A stretch of DNA of 64,000 nt from Saposhnikovia divaricata (Eukaryota; Streptophyta; Magnoliopsida; Apiales; Apiaceae): the NCBI GenBank assembly GCA_036435485.1, contig CM071595.1, forward strand, positions 100,556,580 to 100,620,579. The letters run 5' to 3'. This document shows positions 1 through 9,459 of the stretch, in pieces. A model generated the notes under the pieces. It searched no databases. It was not told the DNA's origin and saw only the letters and a program-made list of their open reading frames with translations. Numbering within the stretch: position 1 is the first letter of the stretch; every line of letters begins with the position of its first letter. Made by a program: the position numbers and the translations under genes.

Positions 1-543
1 CTATCTTTTGTTTCCTTTGATGTCCGTCTTGTCTACTTTAGAAACGAGTTCAGTCATGAGCTTGTTTACTTGTTTATAAAATTTAAGACATTGTGAGCTT
101 GTAACCGTTTCCTCCTATTTTGTGCATAGCATTACCAATTTGATGTGAATCTATAAGTTTGATGCACCTTATTGCACACACACACACACTCTTAAAATGG
201 CATGAAAAGTCTAGATTGTTGTAATTAAATTGTGAACATGACGTTTATCTCTTAGCATGCATGGACTTTAAATCGAGAAGATGTTATTACAACGTAAACC
301 TTGTGAGGCCTTGAACGATGATTCTTTTGCTTATGTGTTTCTCCTTCTTTATGTGTGTTTGTTGCTCTAGGGCTCCATTAAACCTTAATTCATGGATGCA
401 CCATAATAAGGAAATTCTATTTAGGATAACCATTTTGCCCTTCTTAGCTTGTGAACCATGAAAATAATCCATAATTACCCCCTTTGAAGCTTATATCCAT
501 ATTTTTCTTCGTCACTTTCCCCTTTTATACATGAGTCATAGCC
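1..543. other. Unassigned flank outside the Copia-A LTR
   Basis: AT-rich DNA with a short CA run near 177-189. The only open frames are short (about 60-70 codons), show no recognisable domain and look like chance frames. The style resembles the non-coding 3' region of Athila-type elements, but I could not align it to anything else in the window. Nothing further is supported. Confidence 0.4.
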
Positions 544-914
544 TGTTGAGTATTGAACACACAAAAAGAATACAGAGGGGGGTGAATGGATTCTTGAACT
601 TTTTCTTTGTTCTTGAATCTGGATGGTGTGTGTAGCAAGATATCTGATATGTGTGTGCAGATATGTAAGTGCGGAAAATGAACAACACAAGACACAATAT
701 CACTTTAATCTAATATTTTATTAGATAAAGATTTGCTACAACCTGTGAATACAAATGGTAGTATTCTCAGCTTCGTTTTTCTCAGAGAGATGTATAACTT
801 GAATGTGTATGTGAAAAACTAAACTGCTAGAGAAGTGAGGCTGTATTCTTATAGAACATGAATACAGCCTACTTACTACAAATAAGGTAGCTAAACAAAT
901 TTACTTTCTAGTGT
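544..914 (-). repeat. Distal part of Copia-A 3' LTR
   Basis: Read on the minus strand, this ends in CAATACTCAACA at 544, after a C-rich run typical of the end of plant Copia LTRs. Copia-1 is inserted at 914/915, and its 5-bp duplication AGTGT (910-914 and 21020-21024) joins this piece to 21020-21793. Together they give an LTR of about 1.14 kb. The outer boundary at 544 is inferred from the terminal CA and is provisional, because the other LTR of Copia-A is not in the window. Confidence 0.55.
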
Positions 915-1432
915 TGTTAGAAATAATTGATGTGAATATTAATCAGTGTTTAAGTGTTACAGTGATAAATCAGAGTTTAGCTGGAAGCAGTCAGAGTTTA
1001 GTTAAACGCTGATAGATGGAAGCTCGACAGAGTTTGTTAAACTCTGTCTGGAGGCAGCGTCTACTGGTCAACAGTGTTTGAAGATTATTTAAGGAAGTAA
1101 TATCTTTAAAGATTGGATAGCTGTCAAAGAGATTGAGTTGACTAAGGAGACGAGTAGCAATCGTAATTGATATCAATTATATAGCTAATTTATAGGAGTA
1201 TCAATTATCGATTGTATAGCAGCTGTATATCTTATAAATACAGTTAGGTTAACCCTAGAAGGGTATCGCTCATTGTGAAACATTATTCATTGTAACCTAA
1301 GCAGCTCTCTGTGATATTTTACATCACTGAGAGAGGAGTTATTAATTCCAAACAGTTTTTAATTATTTAAACGCGTACTCTATTGTTAATCTCTCATACG
1401 ATCTTGATTATAATTTTGTATTCGGCCTAACA
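915..1432 (+). repeat. Copia-1 5' LTR
   Basis: A 518-bp copy of 20506-21019, starting TGTTAG and ending CTAACA. A TATAAATA-like element lies near 1230-1240. The first 130 bp hold three CAGAGTTT motifs and one AAACTCTG, including a hairpin-like CAGAGTTT-GTT-AAACTCTG. The 3' LTR lacks 4 bp in the stretch after GATTATTTAAG. Confidence 0.95.
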
Positions 1433-1434
1433 AT

Positions 1435-1446
1435 TGGTATCAGAGC
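1435..1446 (+). other. Copia-1 primer binding site (tRNA-Met)
   Basis: TGGTATCAGAGC lies two bases after the 5' LTR end. This is the standard complement of the initiator tRNA-Met 3' end used by most plant Copia and many Gypsy elements. It fixes the element's orientation as plus. Confidence 0.95.
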
Positions 1447-1495
1447 CAATCTGTTACTTTATACAGTTTAAGATCCACACACACAGCTATAATCA

Positions 1496-3084
1496 ATGGC
1501 AGAGATACCTCCTCCAACAGGTTCAAGTTTTGAGAAGGCTCAACCAACTACTGTGAGTCGTTATGAGACAATCAGAGTTCCTATTCTCAGGACAGGAGAG
1601 TATTCAATCTGGAAGGTGAAAATGATCATGTTTCTGGAGGCTACAGATCCAGAATATCTTGACAGAATTTATGAAGGTCCTCATAAACCTACAAAGCTAT
1701 CTGTTGCTACTGCTGGTCAAGAAGCTAAAACAGTTCCAAAGGAAAAGAAAGATTTAACTCCTGAAGATCTTTCATCTATTGCTAAGGATGCAAAAGTTAG
1801 GCATCTACTTCATAGTGCTTTAGACAATGTTATGTCTAATAAAGTGATTAACTGCACTACTGCCAAAGAAATTTGGGATGCTCTTGAGGTTAGATGTCAA
1901 AGAACTGCTGCTATCAAGAAGAATAGAAGGAACATACTCACACAGGAGTATGAGCACTTTGAGGCTAAATCTGAAGAAACCATGACAGAAACATTTGACA
2001 GATTCCGTAAACTGCTCAATGATTTGTCATTGGTTAATAAAGAGTATGATCTGGAAGACTCAAATTTCTTCTTGCTTTACCTGAAAAGTGGGATGTGAAG
2101 ACAACCACCATGAGAGATAACTATGATCTTGCTGATATTGAGATTGATGAAATCTATGGGCTGCTCAAAACTCATGAATTGGAATTGGAGCAGAGAAACA
2201 GGAGATCAGGTAAGAAGACAAAGTCTGTTGCTCTTAAGGTTGAAGAAAAACCCTTGAAGAAGGAAGCATCAAGGAAGAAAGCTAAGGGAAAGGCTTTAGT
2301 CATACATTCTGAAAGTGAGTCATCAAACTCTGATGTTGATTCAAACACTGATGAATCATCTGACTCTGAGGATGATGAAGAAGAAATGTTGCAAATGGCT
2401 GCTTTGATGGTGAAGACCTTCAAGAAGATGGGTTTCAAGAACTTCAAGAAGGGCAAAAGGTTTTCTAAGAAAGATTCAAATTCTGACAGAAAAAGTTTCA
2501 GAAAGTCTAAGAGAAAGGATACCAAGTCTGGGAAGAAGGACAAGTCTGAGATTCAATGCTACGAGTGTAAGGAGATGGGTCACTATGCTCCTGAGTGCAA
2601 AAAGGGTAAAACTGAAAAAGCACTCTTCACAAAAGGCAGAGACTGGGTAGACACTTCAGACTCAGATGAGGATGTTAACTATGCTCTCATGGCTTCTATT
2701 GAGAATGAATCTGAAGATTCTGAAAACAAGGTACCTCTAACTACCTATGCTTATAATACTGATGATATAACTGAATTAAGAATTTATCTTAAGGCTTTGC
2801 ATATCAGTTATAGGGATCAGACTTTAGAGAATGAGAGAATCAAATCTGAAAATTCTGAACTTAAAGTGAGAAATAAAATTGTTGAAGAAAAACTTGAAAA
2901 CATGCAACAAGTTCATAAAGAAAGAGATGATGTTGTTTATCTAGAACAGGATTTGCTAGGAAAATATAAGCAACTTGAATCTGAATTGGAGAAGGCAAAT
3001 CACATAATTAAAACTTGGACTCATTCTGGAAAAGACACTCAAGAGGTTTTTCAGTCAGACACAGTTGGTTTAGGTTACTGTGAG
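1496..3084 (+). pseudogene. Copia-1 gag (frameshifted, fused to RT)
   Basis: Retrotransposon capsid/nucleocapsid protein, expected to build the cytoplasmic virus-like particle. The ATG at 1496 follows the PBS. The first frame (200 codons, to 2098) carries the gag-polypeptide/UBN2-type core, including a typical EIWDALEVRCQ-like segment. A frameshift near 2070-2090 moves the rest into the frame starting at 2095. That part has an acidic Ser/Asp tract (about 2305-2385), a Lys-rich tract, one CCHC zinc knuckle CYECKEMGHYAPEC (2557-2598) and a C-terminal coiled coil. The frame then runs into a join at about 3080-3085, where RT sequence begins in another frame. Protease, integrase and the RT N-terminus are therefore deleted. 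The assignment is secure; the exact join is accurate to a few bases. Confidence 0.9.
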
Positions 3085-3821
3085 GGAGATGAAAAGTGCT
3101 TTTCTGAATGGGAAGCTTGAAGAAGAAGTGTTTGTTGAACAACCACCAGGTTTTGTGGACCCAAAATATCTAGACTATGTCTACAGGCTGGATAAGGCAC
3201 TCTATGGACTTAAGCAGGCACCAAGAGCATGGTATGAAACTCTGGCTCAATTTCTTTTAGAAAGTGGGTTCAACAGAGGTACAATTGATAAAACACTGTT
3301 CTATTTTAACTATGGTGATGACTTGCTTTTAGTTTAGATATATGTTGATGACATAATTTTTGGGTCTACTAATGATAAACTCTGTAAAAAGTTTGCCAAG
3401 CTCATGCAGTCCAGGTATCAAATGAGCATGATGGGAGAGCTTAGTTATTTTCTAGGCCTACAGGTGAAGCAAAAAGATGATGGAATTTTCATAAATCAAG
3501 CAAAATATACTAGAAATCTTCTCAAGAAATTTGGTATGCTTGACTGTTCATCTGCATCAACTCCCATGGCAACAGCAACAAAGTTGGACAAAGACACGGG
3601 AGCTTCAGTTGATATGACAAACTACAGAGGCATGATAGGGTCTCTTCTTTATCTAACAGCTAGCAGGCCTGATATCATGTATGCAACCTGTCTCTGTGCA
3701 AGGTTTCAGGCAGACCCCAGAGAACCACATCTAACAGCTGTGAAGAGGATTTTTAAGTATCTCAAAGGGACCATAACCTTAGGTCTGTGGTATCCTAGAG
3801 AATCAGATTTCAAGCTACTTG
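3085..3821 (+). pseudogene. Copia-1 reverse transcriptase remnant
   Basis: C-terminal two thirds of a Copia RT, which would copy element RNA into cDNA. It starts at KSAFLNGKLEEEV (canonical DVKSAFLNG) and includes the ALYGLKQAPRAWY block and the catalytic YVDD box at 3341-3352. It continues through FLGLQVKQ, the thumb/connection and SRPDIMYATC. An in-frame TAG at 3335-3337 lies just before YVDD, where a Gln codon is usual. The frame stops where CACTA-1 is inserted (TTG|CACTACAAGAAAA at 3821/3822) and resumes at 9180. The N-terminal fingers are absent, so it cannot be functional. Confidence 0.92.
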
Positions 3822-4722
3822 CACTACAAGAAAAGGGTCAATAGACATCAGTTTATGACCGATGTCTATGTTATTTTGCATGTGATGTCTAGGTCGGAGA
3901 TGTCTATTCTAGACATCGGCCAGAAACTGATGTCTATGCTAACATAGACATCAGTATTTACTTCAATACACATCAGTTGTTCTACAAAATAGGTTACATA
4001 TAATTAATTTTATAAACAACTTGCATGCCTTATATTCTAGAAAACATATACTCCCTCTGTCCCATAAATATTGTCTTAAGTTGAATTTTCAAAGTCAAAT
4101 TTATCAATTTTGACCAACAAATTAAACATATTATGTAATAATATCTATTTTTATAAAAAATATAATAATAAAGTTTGAGCACTCTATTTTATGAAGCAAT
4201 TTAAAATTTTGTAAAATCACAAACAAATATTTTCAAATTGTTGGTCAAAGTTAGAAAATTTTGACTTTGAAAATTCAACTTAAGACAATATTTATGGGAC
4301 GGAGGGAGTAATAAACTAAGTTATTTTTCACATACGCATCACTTTCTTTTTTTGGAAAAGATGTCTATTTGGATATTAGACATCATAATTTTAGCAGATA
4401 AAGTGATGTCTAATGTTCTAATAAACATTAGTTTCTTTTAAAAAAAGCGATGTGTATAACTATCTTAGACATCATCCTATACTGATGTCTAATGTAGGTA
4501 TAAACATCAATTTTTTCTGAAAAAACTCATTTATATGTGTCTATTAGACATCAGATTTTATAAATAAAAAATGATTTCTATTTGTTTTTTAGACATCGGA
4601 CATTGCAGAAAAAATGTGATGTATATCTTTGTTTTAGACATCATTATTTGGTAAAATCACTTTATTTGCTAATAATAGATGTGACAATTGTCATTATGTG
4701 GCTATTGACAAAATAAAAATCA
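3822..4722. repeat. CACTA-1 left subterminal repeats
   Basis: Many direct and inverted copies of a motif close to TAGACATCAGT / GATGTCTA, starting right after the TIR and interrupted by the MITE at 4051-4308. In CACTA elements such arrays are the binding sites for the element's DNA-binding protein. The matching array at the right end lies at about 9028-9165. No coding sequence is seen here. Confidence 0.8.
4051..4308. mobile_element. Stowaway-like MITE in CACTA-1
   Basis: Ends CTCCCTCTGTCCC and GGGACGGAGGGAG, with TA target duplications at 4049-4050 and 4309-4310. The terminal inverted repeats extend about 45 bp (through TTGTCTTAAGTTGAATTTTC). At 258 bp with no coding capacity, it fits a Tc1/mariner-derived Stowaway MITE. 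Confidence 0.92.
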
Positions 4723-5754
4723 ATGTCATCAACATCCAAATTACTACATAAGCTGCATATCCAATGTAACAAATCCAAAACAAGTAAACATGACTACATA
4801 GCTTATAAATTTGATAATGTCCACTCACATGACCATGCGGCTGTTTGCAGACAGACAGAAATTACATTGAATAAGTTGTTCCGTATAACAACTAGTTTTC
4901 CGTATGCCACAGATTATAGTTCTGTTGGAAGAGTTCATTATAACATTGTAATCTATAAACAAATCAAAATATACAAGTAAAACTTGGTTAGTCTATATAT
5001 ACTGCAGAGCAGCTGCACAAATTTGGATAGTTATATACTTGGATTTGATATTTTGGTAACGATATAACTTATGGGACACGTTCCAGTACTCTCTGCAATG
5101 CTTTCTCAATACCCTCTTGATTAAGTACAGTAGTCAATTGTATTTCTTGCACCTGAATCACAAACAAGGATTCATATATTTATGCAAATGAGATAATAGG
5201 GTAGAAAGATTCAGAAGATTAAAAAAAAAACCTGTCGTCCAGCTCAAGCAAGAAGAGTGGACTGTTCGCCAACAGAAGGGGCCTGCTGCCAAAAAAGAGT
5301 TAGAATTTGCAATGAAATTAAGTACAGCAAATCGAACAACTTGAAATTTTATTTAACTACGTTGCTATACATAAAGAAGCACTCACATTTGATAGCCAGA
5401 GCTGCAGATCTTGTGAAACCACCCGTTTCTCAAAACCTTGCCTAGTGATTCGCACATCACTTATACTAGACCAGATAAACACTAAAAAAACATTAGACCA
5501 AATTCACACTGTTAGAATTTTAATCACTCTAGTCTTGTCCTTTATTGTAGTTTCCAATTTTAATGTTTTTCAAATTATTTGCTTTTGTAGATTAAAGCAT
5601 ATATGAAGGCTTATATGGATTTTCTTGAGTGTGAAAAATTTCTTTATGCATATAATAATTATCGAATAAGTGTTTGCTGTACACAAATTTCCGCTTCTAA
5701 GAAATACAGTAGTTTGAATGTTGAAAGTTTTATGTTGGACCTGGTAGTTTAAAT

Positions 5755-6101
5755 TTCGACAGGCAAAAATGCACACCCAGATTATAAAGCAAATCCGCAT
5801 ATGCAAGGGATGCAAGGATGTTATTTCTAATGATTCTTAGTCGATTTCAAAACAAAAAACGAAAGGAAAACATTTCTATATGCACAAAAGTTCAGATATC
5901 GTTTTTAGTGTAGTGTTCTTGGATTAAATTATAGACTGTACAATGCTAGAGGAAATGATAATCATACCCATCTTCTTGTAGTAGCTCTTCTATTATTGTT
6001 TCAAGACCCTGAAGAGGCTCAATATCATAGATCTCATCATCACCTGAAGAATCAGAGCCAGCTGAGCCATCCTGTTAAGCATAGCAATGATAAATAAAAG
6101 G
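5755..6101. repeat. 347-bp direct duplication, copy 1
   Basis: Matches 6735-7081 at a constant offset of 980 bp with about three mismatches by eye. Each copy includes the same S1-protein linker exon and part of its introns. The adjoining 82 bp, 5664-5745, is an exact inverted match to 6642-6723. A duplication with inversion therefore rearranged the captured gene inside the transposon. Confidence 0.93.
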
Positions 6102-6734
6102 GGATAATATTCAAAGTGTAATAATTTCTGGCTAATCACACGGTGGATTGACCCTTTATTTGCGCTAATTAGTCACCTGCTGTCTTGTTTACCAAACCAA
6201 ACACACAATAGATATACCAGTTTTTACTGAAATTTAATTTTTTTTAATGTATAGATCAGGATAGAAATCCTCTAGGGACTTGTGAGTGATGCAGTTGATG
6301 GGCCTACAATGAGAATACTTGTCACGACGTGACATGTAAGGTGTATTGGCTATCTATTGCGTGCGCAGCTGTTAGAGACGCTAACATGATAGATATGCTT
6401 ATTAAAAAAAAAACTATCAACAATATTTTCACATCCAAATGTGCAGGCATGACACAACTGTAGCCTTACCGATCAGGCAGAAATGCGGCACAAGTACCAT
6501 GATTAACCCATCAGGCGGAAACTCGAATTTTTTTACGATCGAGATGGACAATTTAGTGGCTAATCCAGTCCAGAATGCTACAAAGTATCATCACTGTAGT
6601 GCAAGTTTTAAGAATTTTATCAAACTTTTGGCAATATACACACCAGGTCCAACATAAAACTTTCAACATTCAAACTACTGTATTTCTTAGAAGCGGAAAT
6701 TTGTGTACAGCAAACACTTATTCAGTGACGCTTA

Positions 6735-7081
6735 TTCGACAGGAAAAAATGCACACCCAGATTATAAAGCAAATCCGCATATGCAAGGGATGCAAGGATG
6801 TTATTTCTAATGATTCTTAGTCGATTTCAAAACAAAAAAGGAAAGGAAAACATTTCTATATGCACAAAAGTTCAGATATCATTTTTAGTGTAGTGTTCTT
6901 GGATTAAATTATAGACTGTACAATGCTAGAGGAAATGATAATCATACCCATCTTCTTGTAGTAGCTCTTCTATTATTGTTTCAAGACCCTGAAGAGGCTC
7001 AATATCATAGATCTCATCATCACCTGAAGAATCAGAGCCAGCTGAGCCATCCTGTTAAGCATAGCAATGATAAATAAAAGG
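6735..7081. repeat. 347-bp direct duplication, copy 2
   Basis: This copy lies next to the upstream S1 exon (7340-7149) at a natural spacing, so it is probably the original and 5755-6101 the duplicate. The region between the copies (6102-6641) holds AT-rich DNA with no recognisable coding sequence. Confidence 0.93.
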
Positions 7082-7340
7082 ACTACATAGCAATAGGAAC
7101 ATACAGGAGCATCAATAACAACAGAAGAACTAGGATCACTCTACGCACCTTAGGAATCACTTTGTCCAAAGTTTCTACGAGTGGATCTTCCTCTAATTGT
7201 TTAATTAGAAACGTATTACCTTTCTATTTTAATAACTTTTGCACGCACTTCATCACCCTCATGTAAGATATCTCTTACATCTTGAACCAAATCCCATGAT
7301 ACCTCCGAGACATGTACGAGACCAGTGAGGTGATAAAGGC

Positions 7341-8221
7341 CTGAAATGTTGTTTCATTAAAAACTTTAGTAACTAGAAAAACTTATATTTTTTAACTTAG
7401 AACATAATCATAAGTGAAGAATAGATCCTCTGAGATCATGTAGCAATGTTATTATGACAATTTCATGTTTTGGCAGAAAGTGAGGTCCTCAGTCAACATA
7501 TCTACTATATGAAAGTGTACATTTTCCTCCGTGGACAGGAATACCACTTCCAATATCTGTTAATGTGACAAGGTAAGTGAAGAGAAAAAAATATAATGAG
7601 GATTGTGCATCCTGTACCAGCCCTTTCTGTAAATCATTACAAGAAATTAACTCGATGTCTCAAACACGTCAAGAAGCATCAATCACGGCAATTTCCCGTG
7701 AATATCTATGTAAGCATGCATTACACTGGATCAGCTTACTAATAAGAAAAGAGCTATTTGCAATTGCTGAAAACTCCTCACTTTGCATTTAAGTAAACAG
7801 CTAAATACAAGTTTCGACACACTAATGCTGGATCATATGGCTGCTTAACCCCTATACCTCAATCCCAGTAATTTTGTATAAAACAACTTTTATAACTCGA
7901 CTATTAGCATAAGGTGACCACAAATTGTTGAGCTTTTAGGAAGACAAAACTTGCAGCCCGTGTCACGAATTAGTAAAAATTTTCATGAATATAAAAATAA
8001 TCCGTTAAAGGACATTCGTACAACACTCCCACCCACCCCTACTCAAATTTTCAAAACGAAAATCCTAACAGGCCTTGTCTATGAACAATGTGATTGCACA
8101 ACACCAATTTCAAACTTCAACCTTTAGTAACATAATAGGCATTGCAAGAATTTAAAGCATAACGACCGATAAACTGATACATAAAAATGCATACAACGGG
8201 AAATATACACTACACATATAC
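7341..8221. other. Non-coding interior between the two captured genes
   Basis: AT-rich. The stretch 7500-7575 read on the minus strand follows an AG and might be another S1-gene exon remnant, but I could not match it. The rest looks like intron or intergenic sequence carried along with the captures. Confidence 0.4.
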
Positions 8222-8393
8222 CTTCTGATAATGTGAAATATCGGAAGCAGTAACTTTGCAAAATGCGAACGCATATTCTCAATCTTAACCTTCATATCAG
8301 CCTCTTTTCGGGCCTCATTCTCGAAATACTTAGAACCTTTACTCATCTCATACACTATTCTCTGAACTTTCTCCTTGTCTACTCCTTCCATCC
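8222..8393 (-). pseudogene. POLK: Captured DNA polymerase kappa exon fragment
   Basis: Minus-strand exon preceded by an intron-like tract ending in TAG at 8394-8396 and followed by the donor-like GTATATG at 8221. It encodes MEGVDKEKVQRIVYEMSKGS, then KYFENEARKEADMKVKIENM. This is the highly conserved N-terminal segment of the Y-family translesion polymerase kappa, upstream of its catalytic palm. A one-base loss after the HFAK codons shifts the frame; the exon end in the shifted frame reads TASDISHYQK, as the family would predict. No catalytic domain is present. It is a second, independent host capture in the same CACTA element, in the same orientation as the S1 fragment. Confidence 0.85.
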
Positions 8394-9179
8394 CTACACA
8401 CACACATATTCAACATCAAAAGAGAATCAAACCCACAATTCAATAAAAACCCACAATTAAAGTTCGTGAAGAAAAAGCCCAATTGAAACCCTAATTAAAA
8501 ATAAAAACACAAGAATGAAGAAGAGCAAAATCAAATAAGCAATAAAGAACATAATCAAATCAGTTTACCAATTAATTAAAGCAAGCCAGGGAAGCCCCAT
8601 ATTATCACCTGCAAAATCAAAAAATAAATTACCCAGTGAAGAGAAGAGAGAAGAGAAGAGAAGAATGAGAGGAGTGTTTTTTAATTTGATATAGAGTACA
8701 AAGAGAATCGAGAGAGTATGAGAGTGGAGAGATCGTACGAGAGTCGAGAGATTATGAGAATGAGAGTCTAGGGAAAAATAATTGGTGGGGGGGAGAATAT
8801 TTGGGATGAAGAGGGGGAAAAATAATTGGTGGAGAGAGAGTGTGAGAATAATTGAGAGAGAGTTTGATTTTGTTTTTTTAGTTTTTGTTTAATTTGTCTA
8901 AAGGGCCAATAATTGTGTATAGGCGGGGAGATTATTTGGTTAAGGGGGGAAATTTTGACTTTGGAGGTGAAATTTTCGTTAAGGGGGAAATAAAAAGCAA
9001 GAGGCGCGCGTTTTAATTTTTTAATGGCTGACTTTAGACATCGGTTTTAAAAATAGTGATGTCTACGAAAAAGAAAGACATCAGTTTAATGCGGGATGAT
9101 GTTAATACATCTTTTAACATCAGCGGCATTTACGACCGATGTCTAAAGTGTGATGTCTATTGACTATTTTCTTGTAGTG
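8394..9179. other. CACTA-1 right end: purine-rich tract and subterminal repeats
   Basis: 8394-8620 probably continues captured POLK intron or leader. 8636-8870 is unusually rich in GAGA/GAGAGT. 8870-9020 is plain AT-rich DNA. From about 9028 to 9165 the GACATC/GATGTC subterminal motif reappears, followed by the terminal inverted repeat. No gene is seen. Confidence 0.6.
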
Positions 9180-9330
9180 TTGGTTACTCTGATGCAGATT
9201 TTTCAAGCTGCAAGATAGACAGAAAAAGCACCAGTGGAAGTTATCAATTTCTGGGTGATAGACTAGTTTCTTTATACAGCAAGAAACAGAAATCAATTTC
9301 TACATCTACAGCTGAAGCAGAGTATATTGC
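9180..9330 (+). pseudogene. Copia-1 RNase H, first part
   Basis: Continues the reading frame interrupted by CACTA-1. It encodes GYSDADFSSCKIDRKSTSGS, then SKKQKSISTSTAEAEYIA. These are the Copia RNase H blocks with the Asp of DADF and the Glu of AEAEY, which normally help cleave the RNA of RNA:DNA hybrids. The LINE poly(A) end (as T's) begins directly after, at 9331, and the domain resumes at about 15088. Confidence 0.93.
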
Positions 9331-9459
9331 TTTTTTTTTTGCTAAATAAAATATGCATTAAAAGAAAACTTCTGTACATGATTAAAAGGGGCATACCCCA
9401 GTATAGGTGAGAACACTTGACAGCCTAGCAGCTAACAACATTGTATTGACAAAAATGCT

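Larger units (their letters stand above)
5069..7340 (-). pseudogene. Captured S1 RNA-binding protein gene fragment
   Basis: Minus-strand exon pieces of a plant S1-domain protein, in collinear order with introns kept. 7340-7149 encodes the end of an S1 (OB-fold) domain, with GLVHVSEVSWDLVQDVRD and then LEEDPLVETLDKVIPK; the link between them is damaged by a small deletion and stops. 7051-6948 encodes an acidic linker (DGSAGSDSSGDDEIYDIEP), repeated at 6071-5968. 5459-5387 encodes RQGFEKRVVSQDLQLWLSN. 5282-5232 encodes APSVGEQSTLLA, a TGA stop, then AGRQ. 5152-5069 encodes the C-terminus ending QRVLERVP-stop. AG and GT splice signals border most pieces. From memory it resembles the plastid RLSB/PDE338-like S1 proteins that bind chloroplast mRNA; that name is tentative. 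The N-terminus is missing, so it is a captured fragment. 4723-5068 may be its 3' UTR. Confidence 0.8.
3822..9179. mobile_element. CACTA-1: Pack-CACTA carrying host gene fragments
   Basis: A DNA transposon of the CACTA (En/Spm) superfamily inserted in Copia-1 RT. Terminal inverted repeats are CACTACAAGAAAA at the left and its complement TTTTCTTGTAGTG at 9167-9179. The 3-bp duplication TTG lies at 3819-3821 and 9180-9182. Removing it rejoins the Copia RT/RNase H frame. Subterminal repeats around GACATCGGT / GATGTCTA fill both ends. I find no transposase, so it is non-autonomous. The interior holds minus-strand exon fragments of two unrelated host genes (5069-7340 and 8222-8393), a 347-bp direct duplication and a MITE. 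Confidence 0.95.

Noticed and set aside
2172..2543. Minus-strand frame of 123 codons in Copia-1
   Set aside because: It is the complement of the low-complexity Lys/Ser/Asp-rich gag region.
4723..4980. Open frame of 85 codons in CACTA-1
   Set aside because: It lies opposite the probable 3' UTR of the captured S1 gene, with no domain and no start context.
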